A DNA stretch of 64,000 nucleotides from Crossaster papposus (lineage: Eukaryota; Echinodermata; Asteroidea; Velatida; Solasteridae). The notes beneath the pieces were generated by a model that saw only the letters and a list, made by a program, of their open reading frames with translations, was not told the DNA's origin and searched no databases. Of this stretch, positions 19,001 to 30,051 are shown piece by piece (the first letter of the stretch is position 1; every line of letters begins with the position of its first letter). The stretch spans positions 868,001 through 932,000 of the forward strand of contig JBAIAA010000605.1 of NCBI GenBank assembly GCA_037893245.1, in the 5' to 3' direction. Both the position numbers and the translations under genes were made by a program.

Positions 19001-20156
19001 TGCTGGTGTTTCGTTTGGTTAAAAAATATTCTAGATATATGTTTTATCCAACAATAGTGATTTGTGTCGTCCGAGGAAAACAACAACAGATTTATGGCTG
19101 CGGGGTCGTTGGCGTTTTTAGATAAATATAACGGTCGTACTTCTTTAGCCTCTTCGTACGCAAACACATTTATACTCAGATTGTTTTGTCTCTCTATCTT
19201 TTCTATTTGATTGATTCGAACGGGGAAGTCTACGTCTTTAAAATTTAATCCATCGTTTTTATCGTAAATTGATGTTCTGTCTTCGTGAATTTTAAAATCG
19301 GGTTGGTCTTTTACACGTTGTTTTATTTTGTCGGTATACTTTCCGAGAGCGGCTCTCAAACACCACCGAAAACATTTGTTATCTTTGTTTCTGACGTTAA
19401 TAAAAGCCTTTTTGTTTACTAAAAACTGCGGTAATTTTATATAAGAACTGCTGCTCATAGGTCTATAACGATCTATGTTAATATAAAACGCGAGTATTTT
19501 AACGAGGTTCCAACCCGATCCTTGAGTGGTATTTTTGGTGTGTTTTTCTTTTATTTTAAAGATTTGATCTTTTACCGTTTGTTTTATCTGACTCTCGTTT
19601 AAAACAACTAGCTTTTTACTAAAAAAGTAAAAGCGCTGGTTTCTACTAAGCCGTCTTGATTTGTTTTATCGTATTTCGCTTTAAATCCTAATTGAACTTT
19701 TATGGTCGATAGATCTCTCAGCTCCGACGTAACAATTTTTTCAATCTGCTTCACGTGTGTATTAAAGAATTGCTCTACGTCGTTGTTAAACAACCTAGGC
19801 GTCAGCTCCCAGTTTCTATAACTGTTACTAAAAGCTCTATGTACTTGAAAATCTGCCTCTCTGAAACTATCGGGGTTTTTATACGATTTAATCGCTAAAA
19901 TTAAATCCTTTCGTAAAAATCGACCTAGTTTACCAGTTGGCGTAAATTGTAACTCTTCGTCGTCTACGATTTGTTTGAGATCATCTAGTTTCTTGCGATT
20001 CAAGTTTTTATATTTATTCTCCTCTATTCTAATAGCGTCGATATAGTTCCGACGTAGGCTCCGCCCTGAGATCGTGATATTATTCTGCTCCACATATTGT
20101 TGCAAGGTTGATTTAGACCAACGTCCATATCCTAATGGTGTTGGTTTCGTCATCAT
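16004..20156 (-). pseudogene. protein-primed family-B DNA polymerase, frameshifted and interrupted
   Basis: The gene runs leftward from ATG 20156 over about 4.1 kb. Reading order: an N-terminal region with two SAP/HeH-like helical repeats (first 90 residues), then the polymerase: ExoI (YADFES, about 18,800), ExoII (HNLQNYDAH, about 18,240), motif A (DANNLYGWAM, about 17,285), motif B (NNSVFGKTMENVR, about 16,790) and motif C (YTDTDS, about 16,510), ending with a LAFGHYR block near 16,050. Open pieces switch frame near 19,610, 18,655, 17,980, 17,320, 17,105 and 16,330, and a MITE interrupts it at 17,466-17,688. Catalytic residues remain recognisable, but no single product can span the gene. 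It would have replicated the element by protein priming. Confidence 0.88.
17466..17688. mobile_element. 223-bp TTAA-flanked MITE inside PolB
   Basis: The ends are a perfect 14-bp inverted repeat (CCAGTTCGCGCCGG at 17466-17479, its complement at 17675-17688), flanked on both sides by TTAA (17462-17465 and 17689-17692). Taking away the element and one TTAA leaves the polymerase frame continuous across the junction (the codons either side fit the family), which proves insertion. TTAA duplication points to the piggyBac or a Kolobok-type superfamily. Inside are two direct copies of TATATTCGTCATCCG. A diverged relative lies at about 40,230-40,352. Confidence 0.88.
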
Positions 20157-20253
20157 GATTTATATATAAGTATTATAATAATTTTGTTATTTAATTTTTT
20201 TTGAGAGTAAACCAAGATAAACAAAATCTCGTTTTGTTTTTTTAAAAGAGTGA

Positions 20254-20384
20254 GTTTTTTTTTTGTTAGACTAAATTGAGTTTTTAAGATTTGGTTTAAA
20301 TTGAGTTTTTAAGATTTGTTTCAAATATTAGACCAAATTGAGTTTTTTAAGATTTGGTTTACATACGGCACGTTCCCTACTACT
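20254..20384. repeat. right Polinton terminal inverted repeat
   Basis: This is the reverse complement of the left terminal repeat, ending CGGCACGTTCCCTACTACT. It contains the same CTCAATTT/AAATC subrepeats. The flank 20385-20389 (CCATT) repeats the left flank. PolB begins about 100 bp inside it with its 5' end. Confidence 0.92.
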
Positions 20385-20596
20385 CCATTTGCATACAATA
20401 ATATCACATTTTGCAAATTTTGACGCTAGAAAGCAAACAAAACAAGTATTTTGTAGTACATGTATTGGTTTTTTTTATAAGAAATGTCAACGATCATCCA
20501 ACCAAAAGCAAGTGTGCACATGAAATTGTTAAATATTTGTTGACCCACAGCTTTTGGGATCCAATGGAGTTTGTTTATGTATCAATTGTATTTCAG

Positions 20597-20705
20597 ACCC
20601 CAGCCAGGCTTGGAGACTTGTGTCCGGTATGCAGCGCTGGCCAGCCTGTTAGGTGCTTGGATAGGGGCCTTCACCATTCCTCTTGACTGGGACCGACCCT
20701 GGCAG
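20597..20705 (+). CDS. PIGF: PIGF penultimate exon
   Basis: The acceptor is GTATTTCAG; the exon enters in phase 2 and ends in phase 0 at a GTCAGT donor. It encodes VRYAALASLLGAWIGAFTIP and then LDWDRPWQ, the most conserved block of PIGF (GAWLGA.PIPLDW.RPWQ). It is only 212 bp downstream of the Polinton end. Its last 57 bp plus the donor are the founding unit of the minisatellite that follows. Confidence 0.93.
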
Positions 20706-21880
20706 GTCAGTGTCTCATCAGTTGTGGGTTGTAGGTGCTTAGATGGGGGGCATCTACCATTCCTCTGAACTGGAATAGACCCTGGCAGGTCAGTGTCTCA
20801 TCAGTAGTGGGTTGTAGGTGCTTGGATGGGGGGCATCTATCATTCCTCTGAACTGGGACAGACCCTGGCAGGTCAGTGTCTTATCAGTAGTGGGTTGTAG
20901 GTGCTTGGATAGGGGGCATCCACCATTCCTCTGAACTGGGACAGACCCTGGCAGGTCAGTGTCTCATCAGTAGTGGGTTGTAGGTGCTTGGATAGGGGGC
21001 ATCCACCATTCCTCTGAACTGGGACAGACCCTGGCAGGTCAGTGTCTCATCAGTAGTGGGTTGTAGGTGCTTGGATGGGGGGCATCTATCATTCCTCTGA
21101 ACTGGGACAGACCCTGGCAGGTCAGTGTCTCATCAGTAGTGGGTTGTAGGTGCTTGGATGGGGGGCATCTATCATTCCTCTGAACTGGGACAGACCCTGG
21201 CAGGTCAGTGTCTCATCAGTAGTGGGTTGTAGGTGCTTGGATGGGGAGCATCTACCATTCCTCTGGACTGGGACAGACCCTGGCAGGTCAGTGTCTCATC
21301 AGTAGTGGGTTGGAGGTGCTTGGATGGGGGGCATCTATCATTCCTCTGGACTAGGACAGACCCTGGCAGGTCAGTGTCTCATCAGTAGTGGGTTGTAGGT
21401 GCTTGGATGGGGGCATCTATCATTCCTCTGGACTAGGACAGACCCTGGCAGGTCAGTGTCTCATCAGTAGTGGGTTGTAGGTGCTTAGATGGGGGCATCT
21501 ATCATTCCTCTGGACTGGGACAGACCCTGGCAGGTCAGTGTCTCATCAGTAGTGGGTTGTAGGTGCTTGGATGGGGGGCATCTATCATTCCTCTGGACTG
21601 GGACAGACCCTGGCAGGTCAGTGTCTCATCAGTAGTGGGTTGTAGGTGCTTGGATGGGGGCATCTATCATTCCTCTGGACTGGAACAAACCCTTGCAGGT
21701 CAGTGTCTCATCAGTAGTGGGTTGTTTGTAGGTGCTTGGATGGGGGGCATCTATCATTCCTCTGGACTGGGACAGACCCTGGCAGGTCAGTGTCTCATCA
21801 GTAGTGGGTTGTAGGTGCTTGGATTGGGGTGTCCACTATTCCTCTGGACTGGGACAGACCCTGGCAGGTCAGTGTTTAAA
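20650..21880 (+). repeat. 83-bp minisatellite derived from PIGF exon end plus 5' splice site
   Basis: There are about 14-15 head-to-tail units. Each contains a degraded copy of the last 57 bp of the PIGF exon (TTGTAGGTGCTTGGATGGGG ... CTGGGACAGACCCTGGCAG) followed by the first 26 bp of the intron (GTCAGTGTCTCATCAGTAGT). The first unit is the functional exon end; later ones share changes (CATCTATCATTCC, GACAGACC) that mark them as derived. Every unit keeps CTGGCAG|GTCAGT, a good 5' splice site. Confidence 0.93.
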
Positions 21881-22333
21881 GTGGCAATGTCAGAAACCCA
21901 ATTGTTCAAAATGAGTGGATGGCTGCTGCATTGGGTTCATTATAGCAGGCCTCAACCTCTACAGCGGCCACCAGCGGCCATTGCCGCGATGCGGCCATTT
22001 CCGCAATGCCCCAGCGAATTGCCGTGAAGCCTCTTGAAAAAAACACGTACCTTACGGCCACTTGGCTGTCGTGCCCCTTTTCATTGATTCCATTATATTA
22101 TGTAATCGAAAGTGTTATTAAAAATAATGTTAACGTTGTGACCCATTACGAAGATCAAATTGTTTCGACGTATGTAGCGTACGCTCTTCCGCGCACTAGT
22201 TTTCATAAATGCTGCTTGCGTCATGCATCGCGCAAGTTCTTGCAGAGAACGTGGCATGGAAACAATATCAAACGTAGTTGAGTTGTTTACTACTAAAAAA
22301 CACGGTACCAGACTACTCATGTATAGACTGGCC

Positions 22334-22522
22334 AAAAATAATTCGCGATTAACGCAAAACAATATGGTGGACCAAGTCTGCGCATGCGCGGCGTGCAAAG
22401 CTTGTCGCACCGAACAACATAGGGCACTAGCAGAGCGCCCTCTGTTGTTCGGTGCGACGAACTGTACACGCCTGCGCAGACTTGCTCCGCCATGATATTT
22501 TGCGTTTATCGCGAATATTTTT
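22334..22522. repeat. fold-back MITE, about 85-bp arms
   Basis: The left arm (AAAATAATTCGCGATTAACG, then ATGGTGGACCAAGTCTGCGC, then GTCGCACCGAACAAC) is matched in reverse by the right arm (GTTGTTCGGTGCGAC, then GCGCAGACTTGCTCCGCCAT, then TATCGCGAATATTTTT). The central spacer is only about 15 bp (ACTAGCAGA between GGGC and GCCC). An RNA copy would be a long hairpin. Confidence 0.85.
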
Positions 22523-23147
22523 AATTTTTTTTACGCAGATTTAGAGACAAATTACACCAGACGGGACCACGGAAAAGTCCTAATTATGGCTAAATATCGA
22601 TGCGCTATAATAAATGAACCTGCATGCCGAGTTCGAGACCGAATGATTTCCATGAAATTTTGCACTGATGGACGCGGGGCCGGCCGGCCATAGACTAGGG
22701 CTAGGCATAAACATGCACGTTTGCATAGGCGAATGATATGGCGTTTAGGGGATTCGTTTTCAATTTTCATAATCATATTTACGGGTTTTTTTTTGGGGGG
22801 GGGGGGGGGGTCGTTTTAAATTTTTATAATCATATTTATTTCTAAGAATATCTTTTTTTAAGAATTTTATATTCAACTTCAAGGTTGAATTTTCTGAAAC
22901 AGCGGATTTTGTTGAGCCTTGAGGTTTTTGGGAAGGGGGGGGGAGGGGGGTTGAGTCGGAGAGTTGGGGCGGTGGTGATCCGGGGATGAACAAATAACAG
23001 TTAGAAAATGGCCTTGGTGCCCTTTAGGTTGGCCTTGGTGCCCCTTTCATTTTTGGAGCCTTTGAGGCCAAGTGGCCTTGACCCTCTGAAGGTTGAGGCC
23101 TGTTATAGTAAACAAACAAAAATAAAAACAGGAAATGCCTGCCCATG

Positions 23148-23455
23148 TAGTCTTGGTTGCAAGATGCAGCACATGTAGGCCGCCGATTGGGGCGCCCTCT
23201 AACGTACGCTGTAGACCATGCCAATAATGTCTTGTCTAATTGACATAATAGCTCCAAAAATTTTGTTGCATTTGCATGCGTGTGTGACGTTGCGTGCAAA
23301 ATTTAGTCATTCGATTATTCACACAACGTCACACGCGCATGCAAATGCACACAATTCTGCTCGGAATTTTCAGAGTGATAATGTCAGTTAGCCAAGATGT
23401 CATTTGAGTTAGAGGGCTTCGATACCAAGATTAGGACGTCTTGCAACCAAGACTA
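23148..23455. mobile_element. 308-bp MITE with TAGTCTTGG ends and 9-bp target duplication
   Basis: The left end TAGTCTTGGTTGCAAGA is matched by the right end (TCTTGCAACCAAGACTA). The flanks are a perfect 9-bp direct repeat, CTGCCCATG (23139-23147 and 23456-23464). Inside is a further hairpin: GCATTTGCATGCGTGTGTGA (about 23,266) against CACACGCGCATGCAAATGC (about 23,329). A second member of the same family is at 58,068-58,842. The 9-bp duplication fits Mutator-like elements. Confidence 0.88.
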
Positions 23456-24290
23456 CTGCCCATGCAGCTCACAACAGAGCAAAGAGTGTTCCTCATCAAT
23501 GAATAGGCTCAATCTGGAAGCCTACAGCAAGTTGCTGCGACTTACCAGCAGTGTTTTCCTGACTATGACGTTCCCGCGAAGTCCACAATTTTGAAAAGCA
23601 TAAACAAATATCAACAAGAAGGTACAAATTGAGGGAATGGAATAAAAAAATGCTAAAACAAATTGATTTGTGTAACTGTGTTCTTATTCCTTATTGTAAC
23701 GTGTGCAACACTGCCTCATTTGCCTTGAACAAATGTCAATGTGCCATACCAAGTACACATTGTTCCTGCTCAGTCATACGTGTTCCTTCCATCATGATTA
23801 TGGTGTCGTATGAAAGAAGAGAAAAGGAGCTTTCCAATGATTCAATGATCCAACAAGCTATAAACAACAATTGAATTATTGAGTAATTTACCAGAAAACT
23901 TGCGTTTTGTTTTCAGTGACACACTGTATATACGATGCAAACTAGTTAACGGGTACCCGAGGGTCTGTCCATAAATAGGGTCCATTTTTTCGTATCCCGG
24001 TTACGTCTGACATTTAAATATTTTAATTGTTTTATTTAGGACACATTTTTTGATGCCTTTTATCTCCAATTAAGGAATTAACCTTAAAAACAAGTTTAAA
24101 GTTAATTTCACTGACACTTGCATAAAAAATGGGAAATTACACAGGTCAGGCGTAACCCATCCTGAGCCACGCAACGCTTTTACAAGCTTTCTACTACTAG
24201 TGCTCAAACCCCTGCGGACATTCGGCAAGATCCGTGGTTATTAGCGCGAAGAATCATGCGCCCAATCAGAGCCTCCGTTACAAACAGACC

Positions 24291-24405
24291 AAGGCCTTTT
24301 CCAAACCCCTGGCTTTGGTTCTGTCTCCGGCTACAGCCTATTGCTAAACTGTATGAATGAAGCCTGAGACAAAGACAAAGCTTGGGTTCGGAAAACAGCC
24401 CAAGG
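24291..24405. mobile_element. about 115-bp MITE, TTTTCCAAACCC family, copy 1
   Basis: The ends are inverted: AAGGCCTTTTCCAAACCCC on the left and GGGTTCGGAAAACAGCCCAA on the right. The centre contains CAGCCTATTGCTAAACTG and GAATGAAGCCTG. Copy 2 at 31,779-31,886 shares the same ends and centre. Confidence 0.75.
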
Positions 24406-24880
24406 CATGCGAACCAACTTTGACCCCAACGCGCATTTCTATTGGTCCATTCGCTTGGACATCTGAGGTGTTCTCACAAATGTTCATCCTCCCACTTAAA
24501 AATTAAAATTAATTGAAAAAATTGTAGACATTTACTTACAGAACGTGAAATAAAGCTTTGCTATTATATATTATACAGAATAAGAAACATAAAAGACTGA
24601 AAAGCTACGTAAACGCCAATAAAATTAAGTATAGTGGTAGAAATTGTCATTTTACCAGGGGTGGTAAAACTTGTTTAATGATGGCTGCGAATGTCCACAG
24701 GGTTTGAGGGCGACAATTCAAGAGCCTGTTAAACGCTGCGTGACTTAGGATGGGCGTATCCGGGACACCAACAAATGTCACACTTTTGGACCCCTTATTT
24801 ATGGTCTAACCCACTTCTATTTCTCTTTTTTTTAAATCTTTAACCCGCCACCATGTTTTTTTTCTTTGATTCATTGACAG

Positions 24881-25006
24881 GTGTGGCCCATACCCTGCGC
24901 CATTGGAGCCTTACTGGGCCACACAGCAGGCATTTGTGCCGGACTCGTCCATCTCATCTCCCTCTCCTCCAGGCAGAACATCAAGGGAAAGAACAAATTC
25001 TTCTAA
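24881..25006 (+). CDS. PIGF: PIGF terminal exon with stop
   Basis: This enters in phase 0 after ATTGACAG and encodes 41 residues starting VWPIPCAIGALLGHTAG, equivalent to the last transmembrane segment of PIGF (VWPI.C..GA..G...G), and ends in a lysine-rich tail (NIKGKNKFF) before TAA. The lysine-rich end fits a cytosolic C-terminus of an ER-resident protein. The four exons in the window give about 129 residues, more than half of a typical 219-residue PIGF. Confidence 0.92.
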   Translation: MWPIPCAIGALLGHTAGICAGLVHLISLSSRQNIKGKNKFF

Positions 25007-27049
25007 GAGTGGATTGATCTACTATCCCAAGGTTATGGTGAGGCCAGTGCACTGGTCTCTATTCACTGGATTGGCAGTGAAGCAGTGATCGGCCATGCGA
25101 GAAGGCAGCCACTGGTGTCATCTTGCTAAGGCCCGAGTTCCTAAATTGCCCGGTTCAACTGGGACAACCCCTCGCCTGGGACAACCCTCGCCCACTTTGA
25201 GCGAGGAATTGAGCAAGAAAGTATTAAGAGAACTAAAGTAGATGCCTGATCCCTTGGGCCTGTCTCCTGGGGCCTGTCCTGAACTTAACAAAAGAAACAA
25301 TTTGCAATTGCAAGGCAATAATCCTCACTGCTACGGAACCAAAACCCGCCGATTTAATCCCTCCTGCAGTCTACTATTGCTGATAGCAGCTATTGGTGAC
25401 CTAGAGTGCCACTTCATCCATAACTGAGCATCACGCTTGAGTAACTAGGTCGTCACACTGTTCGTAGTGGGCGAGGGCTTACCAGGCAGTCCGAGTTCTC
25501 CAACGGTCCCATTTAGGATTGTGACTCTAAAAACAAACCATTCGTGATTCCATTTGCTCATCCACAGTGTAAGTGGAACGCATCTCTTTATTCATAAAAC
25601 TATGAAAATTGCTTTCATCTGATTTGGTTTTGTCAGCCCATAGATATACCCAAAGTCGATGTTGTGCCACTTTCCAGTTCGATTATTAGGTCTAATCCGA
25701 AGACAAAACACATCTTACACCTGTACGGTTGGACTTCAAAGGAGAGCAGAAAGGTGTGAAAATCTATTATGTTGAGATTGAATAGGTTCAGTTAATGATG
25801 AAGTTTAAAAGAAAATGTTCATTAGGCCTACATTCTCTACGCAATCAACCGTGTGTAAAATATGTGACCCACCACCCCAAAACCAGGCTAAAGTCAAAAT
25901 TGTTCATATGAGAGATTTTTATACCATTGGATTGCTAGCGTTTTAAGCTTTAAAATGATACATCACATGCACCAGTACCGCTATGGAATAAAAAGTAACG
26001 ACGCTTCAAAAATTGACATTTTGTTGCCATTCGCGGCAACAAGTTTGCTCAATTTGCGTGATAGCAACGACAAAAAAAATCAGGAGAAGGCCGATATTAT
26101 CGGTTTCGGGGATTTTTTAAAAGGTTTAAACATGAACAGCGTATAAATTAGAGTTTTAACTAACGATTTATGAAGGAAAAAAACCAATCGCCCGGCAACA
26201 CATTTTTTTGTGTACAATGCCATATCTCGAAATGGCATTTGCCGACTTCCGCCTGGTTTGTCACATGTTGTTTGGCGCTTGTAAGCATTCTTTCTCTGAA
26301 AGACATTCACATTGAATAAAAGTTGAAACAAGACTAGATCATTTATTGTATATAAATTTTTTGATTGATTTCCACATACTTTTTTTGTTAGTAGAAAATA
26401 GCTGTTACTTAAACCGTGTTCGCACTGGATAAACATTTTGGGTAAATTGACCATGACGCTGGGTAACATTCCGATGGGTTAGTCTTCCCACCGCCGCACT
26501 TGGATTTAATAGATGCGGGTAGAATTGCCGAGACCATGGGTAAACTAACCGTGAAAGGTCACTGGCTGATGTGACCTGTGGTTATCTACCGGGTGATGGA
26601 AGATTTAACCGAGACGTCCTGTTCGCACTGGATTTTCTGGCTCGGTTAAACTGACCTTGTCAATCTTCCTGGGCACCAATTTGGCTCGGTTAAAAAGTTA
26701 CCTGTGAGGAAAGTTACCCAGGCTGTTCGCACTGGACTTGAACCGACTCGATAAATCTACTCGACGTCCAGTGTTATTGTACCCAGACATGCAGTTGAGT
26801 TTTTCGTTTAAAACACGAGGTACCGGTGTAAGACCCAATTTTACACTCAAAACACAAACACAATGTTGACGTTCGTTCGTAAAAACGCACTGTCGCAATA
26901 CATTGCTTGGATTCATAAGAAAAGAACTAAAGGTGAATGTACGAAGACTGAGGACTAGGGGCAGCGCACCTTAGCCCAACCGGATCGCAGTGTTAATGCG
27001 GCTAACTTCACCACCGACAGTAAGATACCCGTACGCGGTTTGCTACATG
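25007..27049. other. PIGF 3' flank, no gene recognised
   Basis: No convincing exon is seen. At 26,400-26,740 the motif GTTCGCACTGGA occurs three times with related GGGTAA/GGTTAAACTGACC stretches between, suggesting an unclassified MITE or tandem remnant. Frames at 26,080-26,469 and 26,698-26,916 have no domain. Confidence 0.45.
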
Positions 27050-27400
27050 GAATGCCAGATCTTTCAAAGCCAAAAAAAAGTCAACAGCACTGTGTGATTT
27101 CATTATCATCAATAAACTTGACATCATAGCCATTATTGAAACATGGCTTTCAGGAGATGATTTTCACTTGTACCCTGCCATGCAATCAGCTTATCGTCAT
27201 GGCCACAGTGAGATGCCCCTCCTTCATGTCCCAACAGCCTTGGACAAGCACGATGTGTTGGTACTGCTGGATTTCAGTTCGGCTTTTGATACCATCGACC
27301 ACCAGCTACTCCTTGATCGTCTAGGGCATCAGTGGCACACCTCTAAAATGGTTTCAGTCATACTTAATACAGGATCGAACTCAATCGCTGGCTGTTAAAG
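27050..27400 (+). mobile_element. LINE fragment (CR1/L2-type), APE end joined to RT
   Basis: One stretch (about 27,050-27,160) reads as part of an apurinic-type endonuclease (INKLDIIAIIETWLSGDD), and the sequence right after it reads as reverse transcriptase (QSAYRHGHSE ... DVLVLLDFSSAFDTIDH). Several hundred codons that should lie between are absent, so this is an internally deleted, dead copy. Confidence 0.78.
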
Positions 27401-27699
27401 AGTGTGGCTGCAAGGAAATTGTTACATTGGTCACCCCATTTTTTTTACCACGGGGAGAGGGAGCATTGTCACTCAATCGTTGCAGGTCCCAAAGTAATGG
27501 CCCTTGTAAAATTCCACCGAGTGCCTGGAAATACATATAAGTGTATGTAATTAACATTAATTATTATGTTTCTATTATGTATAGATTTGACCGTAGCGAT
27601 TACGATTAAAGATGTCCCTGTCATGAATTGTCCTTGGCCACCAACGTCAGATGAGTAACTCTGGAGTTGCAAGAAGATTATAGTTCTTAATTTGTTACA

Positions 27700-29280
27700 A
27701 GTACATGCAGTGGTTTTGTCAAGGGATACCCGATTCCTATTTTTTGGGAATCAGGTTTTCGCCTAGCTGGCTGGCATTGTCATTTTTTACGACTGTTTAA
27801 AGGAGGAAACAATAATAAATGTTTTTCCCGATTGACAGGATAATGCAGACAGATAATGATTTGGCAAGGCTACAAAAAGAAGGAAAAAAACCCATTACCT
27901 CAAATCGTGGCTAGTAAAAGAGTTGATGGGCTATGGCATAATTCATACTAAAACATTAAAGTGCTGATATGAATCTACAATGCGTTTGGTGTGCAAGAAA
28001 AGTACTGGACACCCTTTTTTATTTTACATTATCGCTATTTACAGCGAGGATAAAATGTTTGAGACACAAGGTAAACACTGTTTTATAAATTGTGTGCAGC
28101 AAAAGTGCTCAAAATCGAAAACTGATTTTCCTTGGGTAGGTGAGGTACACCAAGAAGTATTGGAGATTTTCTTGTTTGGTCGAGTATATTTGGTAACTTT
28201 CTTTACTCAAAAATCTTTGGAACCGCAAATCAGCCACACAAATAATTTTAGTTTTAAATAAGTTAAATTATTGTACAAAAAAGTGAAATTATTGTACATG
28301 TAAATATACAATTTTTTTTTTTTAAATTAACGACCTATTTAGTACCCTCCGACCCGAAAAAGTAGTTTGAATAGACGGGAAATCTTCTCGATACAAAATG
28401 ATACCAAGATCACTTGATTCAGTCCAGTAGTCTTTTTCTGGAACCAAGTCGGGGGGGTCAGTTGATTAACACAAGCTCGACAGAAAAGGCCTTTCCAATT
28501 ATAACCACCAATTTGGTTCCAGAAAAGGGTCCCTAAATGGTCCGTGACCGAATCGGATGATCTTTGCATCATGTTTTATCTAGAAAGATTTCCCGTCCAT
28601 CCAAACTCGTTTTTCTGTTCGGAGGGTACTGGAAACAGACTGTTCTACATTTTATTAATTACAAATTTTGTTTAGTGGGGGGAGGGGAAGCCTGTATAAA
28701 CTAACGTTTCCCCCTTTCTAAAAAAGAAATTTAGAGGGGGAAAAAAGGGGGTTATCTGTACAAAAATAACACCCGAGAGGCCCAGAATCTAAATTTGGGG
28801 TTGGAAATAAAAACAATCTGGAAGTGAGAAAAACGAGTATTTATGTTTTCTTAAGTATACATGAATATAAAGGAATTTCCACAGTACATATAGAACTAAG
28901 GTACATTTAATTGTGCATACGTGTGTAAACAATGTGATGAAATTGTCTGCAGCTTTACATAAAACCAACAAAATTGAAAGCCGCCAAAAAATAAAATCGA
29001 CTTTAGAAGGAGGGTTTCAGGTTTTCCTAGCAATGGTGCATCTAGGCCAACAACTTGTGTCTCCGATCCACAGAATTAACACTGATGAGACACATTTACG
29101 TTCACAGAGGCCAGGGATCGGTGCCGATGCTGCCGACATTCTCGTTTTGCAGAACGGAATATACCCTTTCAACAAAATGCCGTCAATCTCATGACAAACG
29201 TCCGAGGAATGTTCTTTGTCGGGTAGTCCCTCAGTCTCATATCGTGCTGGGTATACATATTGGAATAACCCACTAATTAA
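27700..29280. repeat. long dispersed repeat, copy A
   Basis: This begins near GTACATGCAGTGGTTTTGTC and runs through GCTGGCTGGCATTGTC, AAAGTGCTGATAT..AATCTACAATGC, an internal fold-back and CAGAGGCCAGGGATCGGTGC to a TATCGTGCTGG end. The internal fold-back has arms at about 28,345-28,410 and 28,560-28,632 (GTACCCTCCGACCCGAAAA against its complement). Copies occur at 42,930-43,990, 61,300-61,625 and 62,400-64,000. No protein-coding content is evident; the small frames in different copies are not conserved. Confidence 0.8.
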
Positions 29281-30051
29281 AAAAGCTTGTCAGTAATATT
29301 GCATTGTACAAGCACAAAACATGCTAAACAGTTCATAAAATTGTATAAACAGTTCATAAAATATAATTATTTAACAAAGTGCAATTATTATTAACATAGA
29401 GCACAATGTTTTACGTTCTTGGATAATGTTAACAAAGAGTTTGAGTATTTTAAAAAACTTTAGGTATCGGTATGACGTCACAGTTTCAGTTTCGCGTAGC
29501 TACGTACACGTAGTGTTAAAGGAATAATTTGTAAAATGCTGATTCTGAACACTGGGAGTCCAGTTTTCTTCACGCCGTTTCTATATCACATTGTACTCGT
29601 GCGCAGTTGATTTATAAACTCTACCCATCTAGCAGGGATGCCGCACGAATCTTGCGGGTACGGCATCTCAATATAAAGTAAACAAGGATAGTATTGTTGT
29701 TGTTTACAAAGTCCACAAAACATTAGTCTCCTATATCACATATGAGCAGAACGCATAAAGTGATGACGTCAAAAGCAACAAGCACGAATTCGTGCAGGAA
29801 ACGCGTCGTTGTGTATTGGTCTTGTTTAAATGCACAACAATACCGCAAACAATTCTCTCTAACATGTTCATTTCATAATGTTCGGAAGGCGCGGTTTGAC
29901 TACAACCGAAACAACGCTGCGACGTGCGACTTCGATTGCCATTTTGGTTGCTCTTTTTAAGTGCTTACCGAAAAGTTCCAGGATGTCGAATTTGGTACAG
30001 AAAGAAGAAGAACACCTGGCTCTTAATTATAAAACCGCTGTCTACGACACA
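29281..30051. other. intergenic region, nothing recognised
   Basis: I see no exon or repeat family with a second copy in the window. A short inverted repeat around GATGCCGCACGAATCTTGCG (29,638-29,675) is present. Confidence 0.4.

Larger units (their letters stand above)
3937..20384. mobile_element. Polinton/Maverick (adintovirus-like) element, 16,448 bp
   Basis: The element is bounded by about 130-bp terminal inverted repeats starting AGTAGTAGGGAACGTGCCG and by a CCATT direct repeat (Polintons usually duplicate 6 bp; the sixth base differs here). Between the ends lie the hallmark genes: protein-primed family-B DNA polymerase, retroviral-type DDE integrase, FtsK/HerA-type packaging ATPase, a double-jelly-roll-like major capsid protein and penton-like minor capsid genes, plus small Polinton-type proteins. 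Integrase, ATPase, hexon and both penton frames are fully open; PolB and at least three accessory genes carry stops or frameshifts. No cysteine protease was found. It is an endogenous, partly decayed copy of a virus-like element; which group of Polintons it belongs to cannot be settled without a tree. Confidence 0.95.
21881..24880 (+). other. last PIGF intron, transposon-rich
   Basis: Apart from the elements listed separately (22,334-22,522; 23,148-23,455; 24,291-24,405) this intron holds poly-G/poly-T tracts (22,790-22,830, 22,930-22,950), a CAAGGCCACTTGGCC-like pair of short inverted blocks near 22,000 and 23,060, and no exon-like frame. The acceptor at its end is TTCATTGACAG. Confidence 0.6.

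Noticed and set aside
21563-21914. Open frames resembling PIGF (PLDWDRPWQ repeated)
   Set aside because: They are repeats of the exon end in the minisatellite and not separate exons; no acceptor precedes them.
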